The notes under the pieces are model-generated. The model did not search any database, was not told the DNA's origin, and saw nothing but the letters and a program-made list of their open reading frames with translations. A program made the translations under genes and the position numbers. From Platynereis dumerilii (taxonomy: Eukaryota; Annelida; Polychaeta; Phyllodocida; Nereididae), in the NCBI GenBank assembly GCA_026936325.1, contig JAPTHN010000004.1, positions 44,347,289 to 44,411,288 of the forward strand: a stretch of 64,000 nucleotides of DNA. Direction: 5' to 3'. This document shows, in pieces, positions 49,393 to 58,620 of this stretch. Within the stretch, counting starts at the first letter, position 1. Each line of letters opens with the position of its first letter.

Positions 49393-50689
49393 TTTTTCTT
49401 ATAAATCTCATATTCATGAATGGTTCTATTATTCTATTACATCCAAGTGACATCCAACATAAAGCAGAAGTTAGGCCTATACTCAATTACTCACGAGTTT
49501 AAATTCATCTACTCCAGTACACATTTTCTTAAATCTTTCACAACTCGTAGGCCAACCATAGATATATTTCCCTACCAACAAGCGGCATACAACTGGCCTA
49601 AAATCCAAGTACTGCCATCCAGTGTTCAACACTAGGCTGCTTGTAATAACTTATACTGTTCTCCTTTATCACAAAATTTGTATACACCATTTTCATAACA
49701 GCAAACAGCTCCAAACACAGCTGCTTTACCCTACCCTACCATACAAGAAGGATCCTTAACTAGCTAGAAACTTGCATCAGCCCAATCAATGATTTTGGCC
49801 ATTACTAAGCAGAAGGTGTCCCATGCCAAGACCTTAATTAGCACCAGTAGTTAAGGGCATGTCAATCTTAGAGGGTCTCCAACTCCCCGGGGAAGGTGTT
49901 ACACTGTCGACAAGTTTCCCTCATAAATTTTTTGCATAGGTTGTGTGATGATAGGTTTCTAGCCGATTTTGTCTAAGCGGTGTCCTGCCATGATGACTCA
50001 AAATTCTAGTAGAACTCATAATAAAATATAAATGAAACACCACTATGTTTACTTTATAGATGTAGCATTCCACTCCGGAAGTTTAATTGTTTAAAAGTTT
50101 AAAAACACGTCCGCTTGGAATTAATGTTAAATTTAATGGAGGTTTTATCAGATGGAAAAATCAGAAAATCTTATGCTGATGCGCTTTGAATGTGTTGTGT
50201 AATAATTTGCAACTAATAACTTGATGTGATATTTGCGATATATCTTCTGAGACTGAGTCTAAAGGCATATTAAATGTGTGACAACAACAGTGATATTTGT
50301 GAAATGTTCACCATTGACTTCCATGCCTAAATACCAAGTCATCTTGTCATTCGATTGTGATGTGAAAATTAGATTCTTTATCAAGAGCAATCTGCAATTC
50401 ATTGATGCAAATGAGGGATATTTTATTGGAAAAACCTTGAGACTTCTCCCAGAAGGAGAGATAATTGAGTAAAGTCATCATTCCTCGTGATAAAACTGTG
50501 ATAGTTGTCAGGGGGTGGGGGTCTGGAGGGGCTAGGTTATTGGCTCATTTTTGTAATAAAGATATTTGATAAGCCTTGACATGATGGAAAAAAACATAAT
50601 TACCAGACTATAGTAAATGTATGTAGTTTATAACGTAAACAAAATAAATTTATATTATATAATAATGTGATGTATCTGTTCTTCCGTAT
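49393..50689. other. Unassigned sequence
   Basis: No gene, RNA or repeat recognised. Confidence 0.4.
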
Positions 50690-50888
50690 CTGTCCATTTA
50701 TCCATATATCTTCATATCTATATATGTCTATCTATCCATCAATTCGACCAAATACGCTTATCAAAATTTGAAATTGACCAAATAGGCTTATCGAAATTTG
50801 ACAAAATAAGCTAGGCCTAATCGAAATTCTTGTAAAACATAATTCCATTCCGAAAATTCTTGTAAAACATAATTGCATTCCGAAAACA
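50690..50888. repeat. TATC microsatellite followed by two 30-bp tandem repeats
   Basis: Imperfect TATC/TCCA runs (about 50693-50740) adjoin two copies of a 30-bp unit starting 'gaccaaatacgcttatcaaa' (50746, 50776) with a decayed third, then two copies of a different 30-bp unit starting 'attcttgtaaaacataattc' (50826, 50856), which differ at one position. Both unit lengths are 30 bp although the sequences are unrelated. Confidence 0.8.
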
Positions 50889-51611
50889 TTATCCAACATT
50901 TATTATCGTACATACCACAAGAATATACAAATAATATAACGCCATCTCGTATGATACCACACACCAGTATACAACTATACATCGGCCTTCAACTGAGCCA
51001 CCTTCCTCCGCCCTATACCCAGTATACTCCATCTTCCAGTGTGGCTTATCCCCGGGCATCATTCAAGGGGGTGTAGTTGGCCAATGTATCTTTAGAGGCT
51101 ACTTGCTGGGCCTTTAAGGCCATTTTAAGGCCTCTTATAAGGCCAATGCCCCTCCTTAAAGGCACTGATGAATCAAGAGGCAACCTCCAGCCTAGCCAGT
51201 GGTCAAAATTAGGCCCCTTGTCATTGAAACTGGCCAAAGAAGTCAAAAAGATGAAAAATTGACCTTTTTCTATTTTTATTTCGTCTTCTACTCGACGCTT
51301 TTTCGCCCTTTGTTCCCAAAGGCGAGCAATTTGAAAGGGCAAGTCTCAGAATGTAAAGAAATGGATAGTTTTAAAACTTCAAGATGATGTATTACGTGAG
51401 GAAGCACTGATCCCAAGGTGCAAATGTAGAATTGTAGACAAAAGAAATCTGTGGTGAGATGGCCGGATAAAGAGAAATATACATATGAATAAACTTACAG
51501 CGTTAATGGGGAAAGGAAAAAAAGAAAGAGAGAAAGAAGATTTGATAGGTAGCTTGATGGATACGTAGACAGACAGCTAAAGACAGATAGACATGTAAAG
51601 TACAGACTGAT
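50889..51611. other. Unassigned sequence
   Basis: A palindrome-rich patch with repeated 'aaggcc' (51110-51150) is present. Short frames at 51046-51387 on both strands have no known relatives. A GATA/GACA-rich stretch occupies about 51548-51595. Confidence 0.4.
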
Positions 51612-51795
51612 GGATCATTGGAGCTTTACGTCCTGTATTTTTGCACTTAGTAGGCTAATAACAAGACACGGCGATGAGGTGAAGGATGATTGAAACAGCC
51701 GTCAAACACAGGCCCAGGTGACCTGGCAAGAGCTGGATTTGAACAATGGACCCAGTGATTGGCAGCCCAGCACGCTACCGCAACACAAACCCTCC
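51612..51795 (-). repeat. SINE family C, near full-length copy
   Basis: From 51795 on the minus strand: a tRNA-like head ('gtgttgcggtagcgtgctgg', then B-box-like 'ttgttcaaatccagctc'), 'caggtcacctgggcctgtg', 'tcaatcatccttcacctcat', 'ttagcctactaagtgc', and the 3' signature 'acaggacgtaaagctcc' followed by 'aatgatccatc'. This is the best template for the family in the window. Its head shares a block with 26694-26880. Confidence 0.8.
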
Positions 51796-51799
51796 CCCC

Positions 51800-53725
51800 T
51801 ATGGAAAGCGCAACCCTCTAAGGAAAGAGATAGACAGATATACAGCTAGATAATATAAGTAGGCACATAGAGGCAATCTGATGCATAGAAATAAACATAA
51901 ATATGTCAAAAAACTTGCAGATAGAGAGGCATCATTAGACCTTGCAGCTACACAGAAAGACAGACAGAGAATCTGACTTGTACTCAAAAATGAACCTAAT
52001 CAATGACCATCCATCTGCAGCTGTTAAATTTGTCTCTCTGGACCCATAACTCTCTTTTTGATGCTGGGAGCATTCATGACACTTGGTGGTAATTTGCGGC
52101 ATTTCTCGGTCATTCGACAAAAACTTTACGACTAACATTGACCGGTTTACGACATTAATCGGCACCTCACCAGCGTTGCAGCCCTATATCGACACCGCAC
52201 GAGGTCATTCTGAATTTGTGTGGTCTGCGATTATTGACGGCAAGGCATTGGCCCTGTGTTTATGGTCATGTTTATGATAGTGTTTAGGCTCGAAGGTCTA
52301 GGTTCGATTTACTGTTTAGTGTTTAGTAGATGACTAGATTCATCATCTGAATTATTCTGGTCATAATGTATTAAAATGAGTATCCAGTCTTTGCTTGGGA
52401 CCTTGAACCAATGGTTCTCATATCGATGTCCATAGTGTCTATAAATGTTTGACACAATTTTGCGTTTTGTCTCAAGGAAATATGCAAATATCTATGATAT
52501 AGGCAGTAACACGTGGTAATAAGTACACCCTCCAACATTAATAAACCAGTTTATTAATGGACAATTTCTTCTTCAGACTGAAAATGTGCCACTCAACGGT
52601 GGTTCATCATTCATTGGACACTTAAAATGATGTACTAATTTATGCTACTCACTGTACATTGTATAGATCTATATCCAAGATGTATCTGGGAATAAATAAA
52701 CATAACTTTATAATAACTATATTTGTTTACTCTTGCCTTGGCTGCAAGGCAGCACAAAAGGCAGTACTTAGTAAATAGAAATGTATATTGGCATCCTCCT
52801 ATAATGCCCCCTCCACCCCAAAGAAATACACAATGGTTTATTCCTATCATATTCTCCACAACAATGACCTTAACTCAACTTTCTTCTTATTTCTTCTGTC
52901 TTCTTCTTCTGGTAAATAAGTACTTAGTCCTTGGTCTAGTTTTACAAGGCCACCATACAAGGTTACTCCCAAATCCAGAAGTGATTGATGGCACACTAAC
53001 AGGGGTTACTAAATGAGTTTGAGCTGGAGCACAGTTTGTGTATGTTTTAAGTTATCCAATAATATGCAATATATATTATATAATATTGAATGATCTCAAC
53101 TTATGGGTGGCCAATTTGTGACACCAAAACAACAGCAATTTCTCAATTCTGACAAAAAATGGACATGAAGTCTAGTCAAGTTTATGTAGTAGTATGCACC
53201 AAATTGAAATTATTAAACAGCTAAGTTAGATTATCGAATTACCTTTTTAAAAAGTTCTTTACAGTGTTTTTAATTTAAAAAAAAAGGTGTATCAACTTAA
53301 ACTCTGGTTATCTCCAACTTCCAAAATGCCTTCAATAAGAATCATGTCCAGAGCAGATGTTTCCAATGATAACCAATTTCATTAACCAATTTCATGGTTG
53401 ATAGGAATCAGTTATTTTCTCCGTTTTATCAATTTGCAACTCATTGTTCTCTGGTTGAGTAGTACAGCATGTAATTGTTTTCCTTGGCCAATATAAATGT
53501 TTCCATGGGTATTTTCCATTTCATTTCATGTGTTTATTTCTAAAGATGTTGTGGAAATGCCAACTATGACAAGTAAAATGTTGATGATTATCACGTGGGG
53601 CAATCAAGTAACTTTCAAAGGTTTAATTTTTCAAGTTTAGTTTACATTCAAATATTTTTCCTTTTTTTATTTTATTTTATTGATTCTGACGAATACTGCC
53701 TAAATAATCACAAGAATATCCTACA
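51800..53725. other. Unassigned sequence
   Basis: No exon or repeat recognised. GATA-like runs continue to about 51870. Several short frames are chance. Confidence 0.4.
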
Positions 53726-53825
53726 TAGTGGACATAAGCCCCAATCGGCATCCACCGTTCTATCCGTCTATTTATCAGATCTGTCTATAAATATGTCTAT
53801 TTGTCTTTCAATCTATATATCTTGA
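53726..53825 (+). repeat. SINE C 3'-end relic plus TATC-type microsatellite
   Basis: 'gtggacataagccccaatcg' resembles the family C 3' end 'aggacgtaaagccccaatca'. It is followed by imperfect TCTATC repeats. Confidence 0.35.
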
Positions 53826-53911
53826 AACAGCTGTTTATATATCGTCTAAGGCAAATTACTTCTTCGCTTAATTGTTTCCCTGCAGGAAGTCAAAAGCTCA
53901 GTTATGCTACA

Positions 53912-54633
53912 TTCTCACGGCGGCTCCCGGAGAACTATTTAAATCGGCGTCGAAGTATTTCCTGGTAATTTGGATGAATTTGGGTGATCCGCCGTCGACT
54001 TTTCACATCCCCCCAGGGGAAGTTTTTGTTCCCCTCAGCGGTTCCTAGAAATTGAAAAACTGCGCCGTGGATGTCAAAAAAGATTCAACAGGTACAAACT
54101 TTTTTTTCATGACGGCGGAACAGAGCCCAAAATTTTCTTGATTTTTGGATGTCCGCCGTGGATTTTTTCAGTGAGAACGCCTCAAAAACATCTCCGGCGG
54201 GATATTAGGACATCCCCTGCCCCTGAGGGGACCTCTCCTGCCCCAGCGGGGACCTTTCCTGCCCCCGCGGGGACCTTTCCTGCCCCTGGGGGGACATTTG
54301 AAGCCTCGCCGGCAGTTTTTGACATCCCGCCGCGGTGAAATAGGTTCCCTGAGGGGCAGTTATAGGTTCCCTGAGGGGTACTTTTTATATCTCGGGGCGA
54401 TATAAAAGTATCCCTCAGGAGGAGGAAATTCCTTTCCCCGGCGAACTATTGGGGACGGCGTACAACTTTTCTTCCCCGCAGTGAACAAAAAGGACCCCGC
54501 CGTGATATGCTTTTAATTAATTATGTAATGGTTTTATAAACATTGTATGTCGCCGGGATGGTCATTTTTTCCTAGAATTCAACTCAAGCTGCCCCTCAGT
54601 GGTAAAAAAGTTCTCCGTAACGTGCCGTGAGAA
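53912..54633. mobile_element. GC-rich TIR element of unknown superfamily
   Basis: Imperfect 24-bp inverted ends start 'ttctcacggcggctcccgg' on the left and 'ttctcacggcacgttacgg' on the right, and both end in 'ggagaac'. The interior is far more GC-rich than its flanks and is filled with CGCCG and 'ccctgaggggaa'-type motifs in both orientations. It contains a 21-bp minisatellite of the type 'ggggacctttcctgccccc' (54208-54296). No target duplication could be identified. The 66-codon frame over it (54138-54338, 'PAPAGTF' repeats) follows the minisatellite and is not a gene. Confidence 0.65.
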
Positions 54634-54639
54634 CTGGGC

Positions 54640-55317
54640 ATTACACAATCATAAACTAAACATTTAAAAAAACCAAAAAAGTTCTTTTCTCTAGCTCTCA
54701 CAAGGATTGCATACAATAAAACTAATTAATGATAATTTTCATTAATTACAAATTCAAGCATTTCATTGTGTAGTCTCCTAATTAATCATACTGCTCAAAA
54801 GGAATATACTGCCAATTTTTCCTTCGCTGCACAAAATCACATTAATTAATTTTTTATCATTTCCATTTTTCCTCTCTTCACGTTAATTGCCAGCACAAAA
54901 AATCACTATCATTGTGTAAAACACAATTTTCCATCACCATCTGTCTGTCTGTCTGGATTTCTTTTATCTATCTATCTATCAACAATTCCAGCATACATAC
55001 TAGATGAAAGATTGTCACAGCAGAATTACACATATATTTCTCCCTTTTTCTTTTTCCATATTTTACCAATTTCCTGCAAAATTGTCCTGTCTTTCACTGG
55101 CTGTTATTTGACGCTGTGTTACTTGCAACAATAGATTGTTCTTTTATTTTTTGACAGCTTTTTTAATATTCTGCCATTTGGGGGAAAATGTGAGAGAAAA
55201 GAGCTTGTGTTTCCAGTGGAGAGTGTTGTTGTGTCTTGCTATGCTGTACATATGATGTGTTTGTTTATTTTTTGGAGATGAAGTGCATATACAATTGTAC
55301 GGTGTCCAACACACAAG
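54640..55317. other. Unassigned AT-rich flank of the LINE
   Basis: Contains a CTGT/TATC microsatellite (54939-54981). Nothing else is recognised. Confidence 0.45.
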
Positions 55318-55464
55318 AGTAGATAGATAGATAGATAGATAGATAAATTTATTTTACATCGACAATAAAAACAAGAAACATTAGCTCAAAGCTATTAGTC
55401 GATTAAATAACAAAACAATAAAATCAGCAAATAACAAAGGAATAACAAGGTAAAATCATAATCA

Positions 55465-57588
55465 TTAAAAACAGCACATAGAGCACTGGCATTGTGGTCC
55501 TTCCCATAATTTCAACATTATCTTAAAAGCATTAAAATCAGTACATTTCTTAATATCATACGGTAAAAAATTCCAAATGTGAGCACCATGGTAAGAAAAT
55601 GTGTTTTTGCCATATCTCATGGTTTTAAAAGCTGGCATGACTAGTTTTAAGGGATCTCTAAGATTTTGACTAGAAACTTTTTGTGTAAACATATTACTCA
55701 TAAAAACAGGGTTGAGGTGATGTATACTCTTGTAGACTTCAGTGGCTATCAAACGAAGTCTTCTTATGTGCAGCGTACAATTGTCACTTTTCTTCAGGAG
55801 TTCTTCATATGATGATGTGGCATCTGAATACATGAGGCGTAGCGCCCTCTCCTGGATCTTTTCCATTTTCTTCATGCTGCCAAGGCCACAGAAATGCCAA
55901 ACAACTGGACAGTAATTAAAGTTCGCGAGAATAAAAGCATTGAAGATCTTCCTCATGTCTTTCAATTGAAGAGCATGTTTAAACCTGCGTAAGATATTAA
56001 GTTGTCTGGATGCCTTAAGACAGATCTCATCAATATGTTTGCTGAAACTTAACTTGGAGTCAATGGTAATTCCAAGAAGCTGCACATAATCTTCACTTTC
56101 GAGTTCACTATCTTCCAGGACCATAAGCCGGGGAACATCACAGGAGCTATAGATGGACTTCATGTACATAACTTGAAATTTCTTGGGGTTCACTTTCATG
56201 AAATTCAATGTGAACCATTCGATGGCATTTTCAGCATCCAGCTGTAGGGCTGCAGTCACAAGGTTGAAGTTTTTCCCACTCATGCTGAGTGTGTTGTCGT
56301 CTGCGTAGTTGGCCAGCTGGCATTGCTCAATGAAATAAAAAATGTCATTCATGAAAATGTTGAAAATAAGGGGCCCCAGGCCTGATCCCTGGGGAATTCC
56401 CTTGTTGATCGGTGCCCAACTGCTTCGCTGATCATTGACCTTGACCCTCTGCATTCGATCTGACAGATAACTTCCGATAAAACGACATGCACTGTGGCTG
56501 AAGCCATAAGCCTTTAGCTTGGAGATAAGTAGACTGTGAGGGACACAGTCAAAGGCTTTTGACAAATCCATCAGCAACGTCCCAACGCATTCATTGTTAT
56601 CTAGTGCACGTTTCCATTCTTCTAATAGGCTGGTGAGTGTATGGTTACTTCCATATCGCTTCCTGTAAGCACACAACATGTTGTTGAACTTGTGGCTAAA
56701 AAAGTCTGTCATCTGATCTGCAATGATGCCCTCGAAAATCTTGTCAAAAACACACAAGATGCTCACCGGTCGATAATTGTCTTTCAACATGTCATTCCCC
56801 TTTTTGTGCAACGGTGATATCTCAGCATACTTGAGGTTCTTCGGGAAGACTGATTGAGTGAGGCTACAGTTGAATATTTCTGTAAGCGCAGCTGCAGTCT
56901 CACCACTTGTGCATTTGGCTAGTTTTGGAGGGAAGGAATCGTATCCAGTAGCCTTATTCGGGTTCACTTGTTCCAATTTCTTCCTCACAGTCTCCACGGT
57001 AATTTCACAGAAATCAAATGCGCCACTTTCACTGTCTTCATTATCTTCCCGTATGGCTTTCACACTGGGATGATACTCATGCTTGGCGAGGACCATATCA
57101 AGCCAATCCGGATTCTGGAAAGGTATGCTGTCATCAGGACCTATACTGCTGGCTACATTCGCGAAGAAGTCATTGAGAATAGAGCATACTTCAACAGGAT
57201 TGTTGATGATACGGCCGTCTTCATTCAAGATGATGTTGCCTTGATCACTTGATGTACTTGACAAGAATGGCCTCACACACTTCCAAAAGTCCTTGGGGCT
57301 TGACATTGTGGAGCACCGCGACATAAAATAGTTCTTGATTGACTCCCGTCTCAAAGCTGTGGTCTTGTTTCTCTCCAGTTTATAATTATTCCAGTTCCTG
57401 GTTGTCCTTTGTTTCAGGTACTTGTTTCTGGCATTACTTCTCCTATACATTTGTCTCCTCAACCCTGAATTCATATATGGGATATTATTACTCTTTAAAA
57501 CACGTTTTTTCATAGGTGCATGTTTATCAATTACTTCACAACACAATTTACTCATGAACCAATACTTATCATCAACATCTTCAAAAAC
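55465..57588 (-). CDS. LINE ORF2, C-terminal part: reverse transcriptase
   Basis: 707 codons from the codon after the TAA; the first ATG is 11 codons in (57553-57555). Counting from that Met, residues 1-200 are the linker with 'IDKHAPMKK', a hallmark of the region between endonuclease and RT in CR1-like LINEs. RT motifs follow in order: GYDSFPPKL (204-212), YRPVSIL (261-267), DLSKAFD (330-336), GIPQGSGLGP (386-395) and the catalytic YADD (417-420). After RT come 'LLGITIDSKLSFSKHI', 'NYCPVVWHF' and a C-terminal segment ending in Cys-rich 'CQCSMCCF'. All catalytic motifs look intact. In the same frame as endonuclease and ORF1. It copies the element's RNA at the nicked target. Confidence 0.95.
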   Translation of the reverse strand, partial: VFEDVDDKYWFMSKLCCEVIDKHAPMKKRVLKSNNIPYMNSGLRRQMYRRSNARNKYLKQRTTRNWNNYKLERNKTTALRRESIKNYFMSRCSTMSSPKDFWKCVRPFLSSTSSDQGNIILNEDGRIINNPVEVCSILNDFFANVASSIGPDDSIPFQNPDWLDMVLAKHEYHPSVKAIREDNEDSESGAFDFCEITVETVRKKLEQVNPNKATGYDSFPPKLAKCTSGETAAALTEIFNCSLTQSVFPKNLKYAEISPLHKKGNDMLKDNYRPVSILCVFDKIFEGIIADQMTDFFSHKFNNMLCAYRKRYGSNHTLTSLLEEWKRALDNNECVGTLLMDLSKAFDCVPHSLLISKLKAYGFSHSACRFIGSYLSDRMQRVKVNDQRSSWAPINKGIPQGSGLGPLIFNIFMNDIFYFIEQCQLANYADDNTLSMSGKNFNLVTAALQLDAENAIEWFTLNFMKVNPKKFQVMYMKSIYSSCDVPRLMVLEDSELESEDYVQLLGITIDSKLSFSKHIDEICLKASRQLNILRRFKHALQLKDMRKIFNAFILANFNYCPVVWHFCGLGSMKKMEKIQERALRLMYSDATSSYEELLKKSDNCTLHIRRLRLIATEVYKSIHHLNPVFMSNMFTQKVSSQNLRDPLKLVMPAFKTMRYGKNTFSYHGAHIWNFLPYDIKKCTDFNAFKIMLKLWEGPQCQCSMCCF

Positions 57589-58620
57589 TTATTTAAGATG
57601 AAAAGGTATTTGTGACATATCATATATAAACGCATTTTCATCAAAATTCTTATAAGATCTATAAACAATGGTTTTGGGTGACACACGTGGGACATTCATC
57701 TTTGTAACACATCCAACAAGATTGTGCCAGTCACTCATACCACAACAAACATTGAAAGGAGCATGAAACCGATTGGAGTTTAACACAACAACAGGATCAA
57801 TTAGTGTACCATTAAGAGATTTGAAACATGTGGGCGTTTGGATTAAATTAGTAAGTCCATAAACATCAAACATATCACTTAAACAGTTAGGTGTTTGGAG
57901 CAAATTTATGTTTACATCACCCAACATAACAATCTCTTTAGCAGAAGTTGTACTCAAAAGGTTATTATAAAAATATGTCAGTGTGTCAACAAAAATATGA
58001 TTTGACACCTTGGGATTCTTATAGGTAACCAATAGATACCATTGTTCTTTCTTGACAGTCAAATTTATCACCATAGATTCAATGTGTACATTGTCTTCAA
58101 CAGAAAATTCTAAGTCTGCATCTCTAAAATGAGGAATATCAGATCTGACCCAAGTTACAATTCCACCAGAGTTACGTTCTCTATCTTTTCTGTGCATTTT
58201 GAATCCACCAATCTGAAGGTCCTGAGTCACATAGTCACTGGACAATTTTGATTCTGTAATACACAATATGTCAATTAAATTGTTTGATAAAATGTCCCTA
58301 AAATAATCACACTTTTCACCGATACTGTTGACATTCACATGTGCAAATACAAGATTTTTGCCATGCTTGTTTCTGCTTTGTCTGAGAGTTTGCACAAGAG
58401 AGTCACCTTGGTCTGCATCGCCAGTCGCATCAGTCTCAGTTGAGACTGCAGTGCTATACAGTTCATCATCAGTCACACTCAACGTACAGTCATCAGAGAA
58501 GCATTCAGTTATGTCATCAGTAGATGGTGAGATGCTCACATTTGGAGATTCATAAATGGGGAGGTCCACAGAGAGTGCGTATTCATCTATACAGCCGGCA
58601 CTCCCATCATGGCCAAGGTC
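57589..58620 (-). CDS. LINE ORF2, N-terminal part: APE-type endonuclease
   Basis: The frame runs open from the codon after the ORF1 TAG to a TAA at 57589-57591, 343 codons. A poorly conserved, acidic leader of about 90 residues precedes the apurinic-like endonuclease: HVNVNS (metal-site Asn), ITESKLS (catalytic Glu), a GGIVTWVRSDI strand, LVTYKNP, LGDVNINLL (GDxN) and SDWHNLV (the SDH motif in its SDxH variant, seen in many invertebrate CR1/L2 elements). The enzyme nicks target DNA to start reverse transcription. There is no ATG between ORF1 and the domain in this frame; the first candidate initiator is a GTG at 58567-58569, so translation by read-through or reinitiation is likely. The TAA separates it from RT without a change of frame and probably inactivates this copy. 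Confidence 0.9.
   Translation of the reverse strand, partial: DLGHDGSAGCIDEYALSVDLPIYESPNVSISPSTDDITECFSDDCTLSVTDDELYSTAVSTETDATGDADQGDSLVQTLRQSRNKHGKNLVFAHVNVNSIGEKCDYFRDILSNNLIDILCITESKLSSDYVTQDLQIGGFKMHRKDRERNSGGIVTWVRSDIPHFRDADLEFSVEDNVHIESMVINLTVKKEQWYLLVTYKNPKVSNHIFVDTLTYFYNNLLSTTSAKEIVMLGDVNINLLQTPNCLSDMFDVYGLTNLIQTPTCFKSLNGTLIDPVVVLNSNRFHAPFNVCCGMSDWHNLVGCVTKMNVPRVSPKTIVYRSYKNFDENAFIYDMSQIPFHLK

Noticed and set aside
54138-54338. Pro/Ala/Gly-repeat frame (PAPAGTF units)
   Set aside because: It reads a 21-bp minisatellite inside a GC-rich TIR element; a unit length divisible by three keeps the frame open by chance.
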